This document shows, one piece after another, positions 7,796 to 15,240 of a stretch of DNA of 64,000 bases (the first letter of the stretch is position 1; the number at the start of each line of letters is the position of its first letter). A model generated the notes under the pieces. It made no database searches, had not been told where the DNA came from, and saw only the letters and a program-made list of their open reading frames with translations. A program made the position numbers and the translations under genes. Source of the DNA: DATBSL01 sp964561785 (lineage in GTDB: Bacteria > Acidobacteriota > Vicinamibacteria > Fen-336); assembly GCA_964561785.1 (NCBI GenBank), contig CAZLRF010000008.1:1-64000 (forward strand), in the 5' to 3' direction.

Positions 7796-9025
7796 TCAGT
7801 ACACGAACTCCCGGATGTCGTAGGTCGCGACGCGGGGCCCGCTCTTCCCCCATCCTCCCCGGACGGCCTCGACGATCGCCCGGCGCTGCTCCGCGCAGCG
7901 CTCCGGCGGGAGCGGACGCAGGTCCGGGGCCGATGCGGCCCGGTGGCCGTAGGCGAGGCCGGGGTCGTCGACGTACTCGGAGAAGTAGAGGATGTCGCCC
8001 GCGCGAAGGCGCATCGCGGCCAGGACTCCGGCGGTGCGCGCGACGTGGGAGGCCGAGAAGCGCTCGCCCCCCGCGCCGAGGAGCACGACGACGCCCGCGG
8101 CGAGGCCGGCCTCGTGCAGCGCGCCGACGAGCTCGACGGCGTCCGCGGCAGAGCCCGGCTTCTCGAGCCAGCCGAGCAGCACCGGGTCCCCGCTCTCGAG
8201 GCCGACGTAGACGCGCGCGAGGCCGAGACGGGCGAGCTCGCGCCACTCGGACGGCGTTCGCCGTCGCCCCGTCCACGCGTCGACGAAGGAGAACAGCGGC
8301 CGGCCCGGCAGCTCGTGCGCGATCGTCTCCACGAGCGGGAGCAGCCGCTCGTGGGAGAGGCACAGCGCGTTCGCGTCGCCGAGGAAGACGGAGCGGCGCA
8401 GGGCGATCGAGGGGCCGAGGTGGGCGAGCAGGGCGGCCACGTGGCGCCGCAGCTCCTGTTCGTCCTTGAAGCGGAAGGGCACGTCCCGGTACAGGCGGCA
8501 GAACGTGCAGACGTTCCAGGAGCAGCCCTCGGTGACCCGCACGGCGAGCGAGAGGTACTGGTCGGGGGGGAGGATGCCGACGGGGCCGCTCGCGGCGAGG
8601 AAGCACCGCGCGTCCTCGCGCAGGGCGGCGGCGTCCATTGCGACGACGGCCCCGAGGCGGCGGACGGCCTCGGCCGTGTCGCCCGCGGCGGATGGTGAGC
8701 CGCTCCCGAGGCGAGGGACCAGGGAGGACAGCGCCGCCTCGGCGTCGCGGCGGGCGGCCTCCACGACCGTCTCTCCCTCCGCGGCGTTCAGCCTCTCGCG
8801 CAGGCGCGGGCTCGAAGCGCCCGCCTCGCGCTTGCGCAGCAGGCCCCCGTCGAGCCCGCGGCGGTAGGTGCCGCCCTCGCGGACGAGGGCGTACGGGCGG
8901 CCCGAGAGGTCCCAGGACGAGACGAGGACATCGTCGACCGAGAGGACGGTCGCGTCCTCCCGCAGGAGGAGCGTGGCCGGGCGGCCGTCCGGGAGGGCGA
9001 AGCGGAGGAGCGGGGCCTCGGTCAC
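7796..9025 (-). CDS. Radical SAM protein in exporter operon
   Basis: The 409-residue product has a variable N-terminal region (1-150), then a radical SAM core whose cysteines lie in EGCSWNVCTFCRLYRD. The spacing is Cx4Cx2C rather than the usual Cx3Cx2C. Further core elements are the SAM-binding region FLGDANALCLSHERL and the YVGLESGDPVLL strand. Proteins with GCSWNxCTFC cleave SAM to a deoxyadenosyl radical, but the reaction here is unknown, and I see no C-terminal SPASM cysteine cluster. The GTG start lies three bases after the stop of an ABC permease gene, so it is almost certainly the last gene of the exporter operon. Confidence 0.85.
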   Translation of the reverse strand: MTEAPLLRFALPDGRPATLLLREDATVLSVDDVLVSSWDLSGRPYALVREGGTYRRGLDGGLLRKREAGASSPRLRERLNAAEGETVVEAARRDAEAALSSLVPRLGSGSPSAAGDTAEAVRRLGAVVAMDAAALREDARCFLAASGPVGILPPDQYLSLAVRVTEGCSWNVCTFCRLYRDVPFRFKDEQELRRHVAALLAHLGPSIALRRSVFLGDANALCLSHERLLPLVETIAHELPGRPLFSFVDAWTGRRRTPSEWRELARLGLARVYVGLESGDPVLLGWLEKPGSAADAVELVGALHEAGLAAGVVVLLGAGGERFSASHVARTAGVLAAMRLRAGDILYFSEYVDDPGLAYGHRAASAPDLRPLPPERCAEQRRAIVEAVRGGWGKSGPRVATYDIREFVY

Positions 9026-9028
9026 GAG

Positions 9029-10222
9029 CTACTCCGCGCGGAGGGCCTCGATCGGGTCGAGCGAGGCGGCGCGGCGCGCGGGGGCGACGCCCGCGACGAG
9101 GCCGGTCGCGGCGCTCACGAGGAGGCCGGCCACCACGAAGCGCATCGGGGCCTCCACGGGGAGGCCGGGCACGACGACGCGGAGCGCCGCCCCGAGGCCC
9201 AGCCCGAGCGCCACGCCAGCCACGCCGCCGAGGGCGGCGAGGGCCGCCGCCTCGGCCAGGAAGAGGGCCTGGACCTGGGCCCGGCTCGCCCCGAGGGCGC
9301 GCACGAGGCCGATCTCGCTCGTGCGCTCCCCGACCGCGATCCACATCATCGTGAGGATGCCTGTCGCGCCGACGAGGAGGGAGATCCCCGCGATCGCCCC
9401 CACCGCCATCGTGACGACGTCCATCACCTTCCCGAACACGTCGAGCATCGCCTCCTGGGAGGTGACGGTGAAGTCCTCGTGCCCGTGGCGCAGCGTGAGG
9501 ACGCGCTTCACCTCCGCCTCGACGCGGGCCGTCTCCCGCGCGTTCGCGTAGATGAGGTCGATCTCGAACAGCTCGTCCTGGTCGAACAGCTGCATCGCGG
9601 AGGCCACGGGAACGTAGGCCACGTCGTCGATGTCGAATCCCATCATCTGGCCCTTCGGCTCCATGACCCCGACGACGCGGAAGCGCCCGCCGGCGATGCG
9701 GACGAGCTCGCCGAGAGGGCTTCGCTCGCCGAACAGCTCCCGGGCCAGCTTCGGGCCGAGGACGGCGAGGGGCGCCCCCCGCCGCGGGTCGCCCTTCGGC
9801 CAGAACGACCCCTGCCGGGCGCCGAAGCGCCAGAGGGTCGGCAGGTCGGGGGTGGCCCCGATCACCGTCACGCTGCGTCCCCGCTCGCCGGCGGCCACCC
9901 GGGCGAGGCCCATCGCGACCGGCACCACCGTCTCGACGCCGTGGACCCGAGAGAGCGCTTCCGCGTCGTCGATCGTCAGCTTCCGGGTGGTCCCGCCGAG
10001 GACGCCCGGGATCCCGATCGTCTTCGACTTGCCGGGGTTGACGGCGAGGATGTTCGTCCCGAACTGCGTGAACTGCGACACCACGTACACGCGGGTGCCC
10101 TCGCCGATCGACGTCAGGAGGATGACCGCGGCGACGCCGATCGCGATACCGAGCGCGGAGAGGAAGGAGCGCAGGCGGTGGGCGCGCAGGGCGCCGGTCG
10201 CGAGGCGGAGGAGGTCGCGCAC
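9029..10222 (-). CDS. MacB/FtsX-type ABC transporter permease (second of pair)
   Basis: The 397-residue product has the MacB topology: one N-terminal helix (RLRSFLSALGIAIGVAAVILL), a large periplasmic domain (residues 45-270), and three C-terminal helices beginning near IAGISLLVGATGILTMMWIAV. The cytoplasmic loop SEIGLVRALGASRAQVQALFL is the FtsX-family coupling element. It starts one base after the preceding permease gene, and the two are diverged paralogues, suggesting a heterodimeric membrane part. Together with the ATPase and HlyD protein it would export a substrate through a TolC-type channel encoded elsewhere. Confidence 0.9.
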   Translation of the reverse strand: MRDLLRLATGALRAHRLRSFLSALGIAIGVAAVILLTSIGEGTRVYVVSQFTQFGTNILAVNPGKSKTIGIPGVLGGTTRKLTIDDAEALSRVHGVETVVPVAMGLARVAAGERGRSVTVIGATPDLPTLWRFGARQGSFWPKGDPRRGAPLAVLGPKLARELFGERSPLGELVRIAGGRFRVVGVMEPKGQMMGFDIDDVAYVPVASAMQLFDQDELFEIDLIYANARETARVEAEVKRVLTLRHGHEDFTVTSQEAMLDVFGKVMDVVTMAVGAIAGISLLVGATGILTMMWIAVGERTSEIGLVRALGASRAQVQALFLAEAAALAALGGVAGVALGLGLGAALRVVVPGLPVEAPMRFVVAGLLVSAATGLVAGVAPARRAASLDPIEALRAE

Positions 10223-10223
10223 G

Positions 10224-11426
10224 TCACCTCCCCGCGAGGGCGGCCACGGGGTCGAGGCGGGTCGCGCGGCGGGCGGGAAGGACGCCGAAGACGGCGCCCA
10301 CCGCCACGGAGAGCGAGAGCGCCGCGGCGACCGCCCACGCCGGCGGCGAGGCGGGCAGGGCGGGGTAGTAGGCGACGAGCGCCTGCACGGCGGCGAAGCC
10401 GAGGGCGAGACCGAGGACGCCCCCGAGGGAGGACAGGAGGACGGCCTCGGCGAGGAAGGCGAGCAGGATCTGCCGGCGGTCGGCCCCGAGGGCCTTCAGG
10501 AGGCCGATCTCGCGGGTGCGCTCCGAGACCGAGACGAGCATCACGTTCATGATCCCGACCCCGGCCACCGCGAGGGAGATGCTCGCGATCCCGGCGAGGG
10601 CGAGGGTGAGGGCGCCGAGGATCTTCGTGAAGGCGCCGAGCACCGCGTCCTGGGTGATGGCGGTCACGTCCTCCTCGCCGTGGCGCTCCGCGATCACGCG
10701 GGTGACCTTCTCCTTGGCCCGGGCGAGGTCGGCGTGGGTGCGGACCTGCAGGAGGAGGCGGAAGAGCGAGGAGCGGTTCAGCATCTTCATCGCGGTCGCC
10801 ACCGGCACGATCGCCACGTCGTCCATGTCCACCCCGAGCTGCTGGCCGCGGGGGCCGAGGACGCCCACGACCCGCATGCGCCAGTCACCGATGCGGACGA
10901 CCTGGCCCACCGGGTCCTGGCCCGGGAACAGCTCGCGGGCGGCGGTCTGGCCGAGCACGGCCACCGCCGCGCTGCGGTCCCACTCGACCTCGGGCAGGAA
11001 GCGGCCGCTCGCCACGGACAGCCTCCGGACCTCCAGCATCTCGTGCGTGCCGCCGGCGAGGGCGACCTGTCGTCGCCGCTCGCCGGCGGCCACGGTCTCC
11101 GTGCCCATCACGATGGGCGCGGCCCGGTCGACCTCGGGGACGCGCCGGAGCACCGCCCGCGCGTCCTCGAGGGTGAGGTCGTTCGGGACCCCGCCCATCC
11201 CGGGCATCCCGCCGGTGGTCTCGGTCCGGCCCGGCACCACGATCACGAGGTTCGTCCCCACCGCCGCGAACTGCCCGATCACGTAGCGGCGCGCCCCCTC
11301 GCCGAGCGCGGTGAGGGTGACCACGGCCGCGACGCCGATCGCGACGCCGAGCAGGCTCATCCCCGTGCGCAGCCGGTGGCCGCGCAGGGCGCGCGCGGCG
11401 AAGCCGAGCACGTCGCGCGGGCTCAC
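10224..11426 (-). CDS. MacB/FtsX-type ABC transporter permease (first of pair)
   Basis: This 400-residue paralogue of the next gene shows the same layout: an N-terminal helix (RLRTGMSLLGVAIGVAAVVTL), a MacB periplasmic core domain (residues 45-280), and three C-terminal helices. The loop TREIGLLKALGADRRQILLAFL is the family coupling element, preceded by VAGVGIMNVMLVSVSE, a near-standard MacB motif. Its start overlaps the stop of the ATPase gene by four bases. MacB itself is a single ATPase-permease polypeptide; here the parts are separate genes, as in many non-enteric bacteria. Confidence 0.92.
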   Translation of the reverse strand: MSPRDVLGFAARALRGHRLRTGMSLLGVAIGVAAVVTLTALGEGARRYVIGQFAAVGTNLVIVVPGRTETTGGMPGMGGVPNDLTLEDARAVLRRVPEVDRAAPIVMGTETVAAGERRRQVALAGGTHEMLEVRRLSVASGRFLPEVEWDRSAAVAVLGQTAARELFPGQDPVGQVVRIGDWRMRVVGVLGPRGQQLGVDMDDVAIVPVATAMKMLNRSSLFRLLLQVRTHADLARAKEKVTRVIAERHGEEDVTAITQDAVLGAFTKILGALTLALAGIASISLAVAGVGIMNVMLVSVSERTREIGLLKALGADRRQILLAFLAEAVLLSSLGGVLGLALGFAAVQALVAYYPALPASPPAWAVAAALSLSVAVGAVFGVLPARRATRLDPVAALAGR

Positions 11427-12148
11427 CCGTCCTTCTCCGCGGCGGAGAGGACCTCGACCGCCTCGTGGATGTCGGCCCCCCGGCCGCGGTGGACGACGCG
11501 GCCGTCCTTCAGGACGAGGACGCGCCGCGCGCGCCGCGCGACCGCGGGGTCGTGGGTGACGACGACCAGCGTGAGGCCGGCCGCGTTCATCTGCTCGAGG
11601 ATCTCGAGCACGTGGCGGCCCGAGGCGGTGTCGAGGTTGCCGGTGGGCTCGTCGGCGAGGAGGAGCTTCGGCTCGAGGACCGTCGCCCGGGCGATCGCCA
11701 CGCGCTGCCGCTCGCCCCCCGAGAGCTGGTCGGGCCGGTGAGCGGCCCGCGGCTCGAGCCCCACCGCCCGCAGCCGGGCGAGGGCGCGCTCGCGTCGCTC
11801 GGTCGCGTCGATCCCGGCGAACACCATCGGCAGCTCGACGTTCTCGAGGGCGCTCAGCCGCGGCACGAGGTGGAAGAACTGGAACACGAAGCCGATCGTG
11901 TGCCGGCGCACGAGGCTCAGCTCGCCCTCGTCGAGGCGGGCCACGTCGCGGCCGACGAGCTCGTAGACGCCGCGGTCGGGCCGGTCGAGGCAGCCCAGGA
12001 TGTGAAGGAGGGTCGACTTGCCGGAGCCGGACGGGCCCATGATCGCGAGGTGCTCCCCGGCCGCGATCTCCTCGTCGACGTCCACGAGGGCGTGGACGGG
12101 CTCCCCGCCCACGTCGAACGTCCGCGAGATGCCCTGGAGGCGGATCAT
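11423..12148 (-). CDS. MacB/LolD-type ABC transporter ATP-binding protein
   Basis: The 241-residue ATPase has Walker A MGPSGSGKSTLLH, a Q-loop region FVFQFFHLVPRLSALENVELP, the signature LSGGERQRVAIARA, Walker B LLLADEPTGNLD and the switch histidine in VVVTHD. The FQFFHLVPRLSALENV and DEPTGNLD wording is typical of the LolD/MacB subfamily, which powers mechanotransmission rather than membrane-spanning substrate transport. Its start is ten bases after the HlyD gene, and its stop overlaps the first permease. No residue needed for ATP hydrolysis appears changed. Confidence 0.94.
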   Translation of the reverse strand: MIRLQGISRTFDVGGEPVHALVDVDEEIAAGEHLAIMGPSGSGKSTLLHILGCLDRPDRGVYELVGRDVARLDEGELSLVRRHTIGFVFQFFHLVPRLSALENVELPMVFAGIDATERRERALARLRAVGLEPRAAHRPDQLSGGERQRVAIARATVLEPKLLLADEPTGNLDTASGRHVLEILEQMNAAGLTLVVVTHDPAVARRARRVLVLKDGRVVHRGRGADIHEAVEVLSAAEKDG

Positions 12149-12158
12149 CGGCGACCGC

Positions 12159-13316
12159 TCAGCGACGGGCCGGCCCCTGCGCGCGGGCCTTCGCCCCCGC
12201 CCTCACCTCGGGCCGGTCGAGCGAGACGACGACGCGGGCCCCCTCGGCGAGGCCGCCCGTCACCTCGGTGAAGTCCCAGTTCCGCAGCCCGAGCTGCAGG
12301 GGCACCTCGACGAGGACGGTGCCCTCGAGGACGAGCACCTTGCCGCCCTCGAGGAGGGCCGAGGTCGGGACCCGCAGGACGCCGTCCTTCGCGCTCAGGA
12401 TCACCTCGGCGTCGGCCGAGGTGCCGGGGAGGAGCGCGGCCGCGACCGCGGCGTCCTCGAGCTCCAGCTCGATCTCGACCGTCCGGTTCTGCTCGAGGCG
12501 GTCGGTCACGTAGGGGGCCACCTCGACGACGCGGGCGGCGAAGTGCTTCCCGGGCTGGGAGTCGACGGTGAGCCGCGCCGGCAGCCCCCTGCGGATGCGA
12601 CCCGAGTCCACCTCGTCCATCGGCGCGCTGACGTAGATCGACCGCGTGTCGATGAGGTCGAGGACGGGCGGGATGGGCAGGGCGGGCGGGGAAGGGGACG
12701 TCCACTCCCCGACCTCGATGAAGGTGTCGGCCACGATCCCGTCGAACGGGGCGAGGAGCACGGTCTTGCCGAGCTGCGCGCGGGCGAGGGCGACCGCCGA
12801 CGCCGCCCGCTGCGCGGCGGCCCGCGCGGCCCGGCAGGCCGCGGCGAGCGCGCTCGCCTCGCTGTCCACGCGGTCCTGGACCTGGGCCGAGACGAGGCCG
12901 TCCTTCGCGAGGGCGGCCGTGCGCTCGCGGTCCCGCTCCGCCCGCTCCGCGGCGAGGCAGGCCTGGTCGCTCTGGGCGAGGGCGGCCTTGCGCTCGTCCT
13001 CGGCGAGCCGCAGCTGGGCCTTCTGCAGCGCGTCGTCGACGCGGAGGAGGAGATCGCCCCTGCGGACGAGCGCCCCGCGGCGGCGCGGCAGGTCGAGGAC
13101 CCGGCCGCCCGTCTCCGGGGCGAGCTTGGCCCGGCGACGGGCCTTCACGGTCCCCGCCCGCGAGTTCGTGACCGTCTCCTCGACGCGGCCCCTCTCCGCC
13201 GCGACCACCCGGACCGGGACGGGCTCGGGGGCGAGCAGGGTCAGCCGGAGGAGAACGGCGACGGCTGCGACGGCGGCGAGGACGGCGAGGCGGGCCGAGA
13301 GGCGGCGGAGCGTCAT
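12159..13316 (-). CDS. HlyD/MacA-type periplasmic adaptor
   Basis: First gene of the exporter operon. The 385-residue protein has an N-terminal membrane anchor (residues 8-29), a lipoyl/barrel segment (GTVKARRRAKLAPETGGRVL), a coiled-coil hairpin of about 100 residues rich in Ala, Arg and Glu (residues 95-185), and a second barrel half (LAPFDGIVADTFIEVGEW). It would bridge the inner-membrane MacB-type complex to an outer-membrane TolC protein, but no tolC lies in this operon. The 61 bases upstream, up to the toxin gene, hold no clear promoter, so transcription could also enter from the toxin-antitoxin genes. Confidence 0.9.
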   Translation of the reverse strand: MTLRRLSARLAVLAAVAAVAVLLRLTLLAPEPVPVRVVAAERGRVEETVTNSRAGTVKARRRAKLAPETGGRVLDLPRRRGALVRRGDLLLRVDDALQKAQLRLAEDERKAALAQSDQACLAAERAERDRERTAALAKDGLVSAQVQDRVDSEASALAAACRAARAAAQRAASAVALARAQLGKTVLLAPFDGIVADTFIEVGEWTSPSPPALPIPPVLDLIDTRSIYVSAPMDEVDSGRIRRGLPARLTVDSQPGKHFAARVVEVAPYVTDRLEQNRTVEIELELEDAAVAAALLPGTSADAEVILSAKDGVLRVPTSALLEGGKVLVLEGTVLVEVPLQLGLRNWDFTEVTGGLAEGARVVVSLDRPEVRAGAKARAQGPARR

Positions 13317-13377
13317 GGTGAAGAGCCTTCCCGCATTGTCTCGCAGTTGAGGCAGACGCGGGGAAGGAGGCGACGGC

Positions 13378-13791
13378 CTAGCGGAGGACCTCGAAGGCCT
13401 GTCGCCGGGCGTGGCCGAAGCGGTAGACGGAGAAGTCGTCGTCGAACGCCGCGACCCTTCGCAGTCCCAGGCGCTGCATCACGGCGAAGCTGGTCCGATC
13501 GACGATCGAGAAGTCCTGGTCGGGAAACGACTCCCCGATGGACCACGCCACGGCGAGATCGGCCGGGGTCACGGCCTCGAGCTCCGCCGCCCCGTCCCGC
13601 AGGCCGCCCCAGAACCGCTCCGCCGCTGCACGGGAGAGCCGATGCCGCAGGAGCGCCCAGGTCTCGACCAGCACGTGGTCGGTCGTCACGAGGCCCTCGC
13701 CCCTGCCCAGGACCGCCTTGGCCCGCTCGTGGCTCGCGTCGCCGCGATCGGCGGCCGCGTACCAGGCCGAGGTGTCGACGAACAGGCTCAT
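13378..13791 (-). CDS. vapC: VapC-like PIN-domain toxin
   Basis: The 137-residue PIN-domain protein is a probable RNase toxin. The acidic residues that hold Mg2+ are in FVDTSAWYAA (D6), TDHVLVETWALL (E43), and the C-terminal pair FSIVDRTSFAVMQRLG and VAAFDDDF. All four expected positions appear intact. Its start overlaps the antitoxin stop by four bases. VapC toxins usually cleave tRNA or rRNA when the antitoxin is lost; the target is unknown. A 61-base gap separates it from the exporter operon on the same strand. Confidence 0.88.
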   Translation of the reverse strand: MSLFVDTSAWYAAADRGDASHERAKAVLGRGEGLVTTDHVLVETWALLRHRLSRAAAERFWGGLRDGAAELEAVTPADLAVAWSIGESFPDQDFSIVDRTSFAVMQRLGLRRVAAFDDDFSVYRFGHARRQAFEVLR

Positions 13792-14039
13792 CGGCGTTTC
13801 CGGCGGGAGGCGAAGGCCGCGGCCACCATCTCGTCCTTCTCCCGCGCGACGTCCGCGCCGCGCGAAGAGCCGAGGTCGAACACCGCTTCGATGGCCGGGC
13901 GCCGGGCCGATCCGGCCCCGAGATCCCGCGCGACGACCTGCCGGACGTACTCCGCGAAGGAAACGCCGAGCTTCGCCGCACGCTGGCGGGCCCGGCGCTG
14001 CAGCTCGGGGTCGAGGGTCACCTGCGTACGCACCATCAT
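13788..14039 (-). CDS. vapB: Ribbon-helix-helix antitoxin (VapB-type)
   Basis: The 83-residue protein begins with the beta strand MMVRTQVTLD followed by PELQRRARQRAAKLGVSFAEYVRQVVARDLG, a ribbon-helix-helix DNA-binding domain. The rest (residues 50-83) is charged and probably wraps the toxin. It precedes the PIN toxin with an ATGA-type overlap, the normal order for coupled autoregulated pairs. A perfect palindrome overlaps its start codon and -10 box. Confidence 0.85.
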   Translation of the reverse strand: MMVRTQVTLDPELQRRARQRAAKLGVSFAEYVRQVVARDLGAGSARRPAIEAVFDLGSSRGADVAREKDEMVAAAFASRRKRR

Positions 14040-14054
14040 GATGGCGACATCATA
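14038..14054 (-). promoter_or_regulatory. Toxin-antitoxin promoter with operator palindrome
   Basis: The perfect inverted repeat ATGATG-N4-CATCAT (14038-14053) overlaps both the antitoxin start codon (ATG 14039) and a -10 box TATGAT (minus strand, 14049-14054). Transcription would begin about three bases before the ATG, giving a nearly leaderless mRNA that the antitoxin could repress directly. Confidence 0.55.
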
Positions 14055-14170
14055 CCATCACCCAACGAGCGAGGGCGAGGCGCAAGGCGCGAAGGCCCGG
14101 GGAGGGGGCCGGGGGGACGGCTTTCCCGGGGCTCTGCGGGACGGACAGCCGACGGATCGTTCACGTCCCC

Positions 14171-14197
14171 CGGCGCCCCGCAGGTCTGGGGGCGCCG
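14171..14197. terminator. GC-rich hairpin downstream of nifJ/DHOD operon
   Basis: CGGCGCCCC (14171-14179) and GGGGCGCCG (14189-14197) form a perfect 9-bp stem with a 9-base loop, 29 bases past the stop of the DHOD-like gene on the minus strand. There is no T-run. The remaining 170-base gap between the two operons holds nothing else I recognise. Confidence 0.45.
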
Positions 14198-14225
14198 AGG
14201 GTGCGGCGCCGAACGAGCCGGTGAG

Positions 14226-15224
14226 TCAGTGGCTATCGCGCCACGACTGCAGCACGAGCATGTAGTTGGCGCGGCTGTAGACCTGGGGGTCGGGGCAGGC
14301 CTCGAGGTTCATGCTGCCCTGGGCCTGGTGCAGCGAGTGGTACTCGTGCTCCTCGAGCCACTGGGCGAGCTCCTGGCGCAGCGTCGCGAGGTAGGACGGG
14401 CCGCGCTTGAGGAGCGAGGAGACGAGCTGGATGGCGTGGGCGCCGGCCATGACCGACTGGACGACGTCGGTCACGGTGTGGACGCCGCCGGTGCAGGCGA
14501 GCGAGGCCTTCACCTTCGGCGACAGCATGGCGAGCCAGGTGAGGCGCAGCGGCAGCTCGGCCGAGCTCGAGAGGTGGACCTGGCGGCGGACCTGCAGCTC
14601 CTCGACGTCGATGTCGGGCTGGTAGAAGCGGTTGAAGAGCACGAGGCCGTCCGCCCCCGCCTCGTCGAGCTTCGACGCGAAGTGGGCGAGCGAGGTGTAG
14701 TACGGCGAGAGCTTGACCGCGACCGGGATGCGGACGGCCTTGCGCACGGCCTGGACCATCTGGACCGTGCGCAGCTCGAGCTGGGCGCCCGACTCCTGGG
14801 GGTTGCTGCCGAGGGAGAAGACGTTGAGCTCGAGGGCGTCGGCCCCCGCTTCCTCGACGAGCTTCGCGTACTCGAGCCAGCCGCCGACGGTGTAGCCGTT
14901 GATGGAGCCGACGACCGGCACCGAGACCGCCTGCTTCACCTTGCGCAGGTGCTCGAGGTACTCGTCGGGCCCGAGGTGAAAGGCCTCCGGGCTCGGGAAG
15001 TAGGTGAGCGCCTCGCCGAAGGACTGGCCGTGGGCCTCGGTGTGGACGAAGGTCGCCACCTGCTCGCGGGTGATCTGCTCCTCGAAGACCGAGTGCATGG
15101 TGATGGCGGCGGCGCCGGCGTCCTCGAGCTTGCGCACGGTGTCGAGGTCGTCCACGAGGGGCGAGGCCCCCGGCATCAGGGGGTGGGGCAGCTTGAGGCC
15201 GAGGTAGGTCGTGCTGAGGTCCAT
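14226..15224 (-). CDS. Dihydroorotate dehydrogenase-like flavoprotein, NifJ partner
   Basis: The 332-residue TIM-barrel protein resembles dihydroorotate dehydrogenase: MDLSTTYLGLKLPHPLMPGASPL, a nucleotide-binding strand VPVVGSINGYTVGGWLEYAKLVEEAG, ALELNVFSLGSNP in place of the classical LNxSCPN motif, VAVKLSPYYT, and the FMN-phosphate region GGVHTVTDVVQSVMAGAHAIQL. Because the LNxSCPN active-site segment is altered, it is unlikely to make pyrimidines. Proteins of this subfamily often sit directly after pyruvate:ferredoxin oxidoreductase genes, as here (16-base gap), and are thought to be accessory electron-transfer proteins; the exact role is unknown. Confidence 0.88.
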   Translation of the reverse strand: MDLSTTYLGLKLPHPLMPGASPLVDDLDTVRKLEDAGAAAITMHSVFEEQITREQVATFVHTEAHGQSFGEALTYFPSPEAFHLGPDEYLEHLRKVKQAVSVPVVGSINGYTVGGWLEYAKLVEEAGADALELNVFSLGSNPQESGAQLELRTVQMVQAVRKAVRIPVAVKLSPYYTSLAHFASKLDEAGADGLVLFNRFYQPDIDVEELQVRRQVHLSSSAELPLRLTWLAMLSPKVKASLACTGGVHTVTDVVQSVMAGAHAIQLVSSLLKRGPSYLATLRQELAQWLEEHEYHSLHQAQGSMNLEACPDPQVYSRANYMLVLQSWRDSH

Positions 15225-15240
15225 GTTCGTCCCTCCTCCT

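Noticed and set aside
14226..15224. Pyrimidine biosynthesis role (PyrD) for the DHOD-like protein
   Set aside because: The LNxSCPN active-site segment is changed and the gene is attached to nifJ, not to pyr genes.
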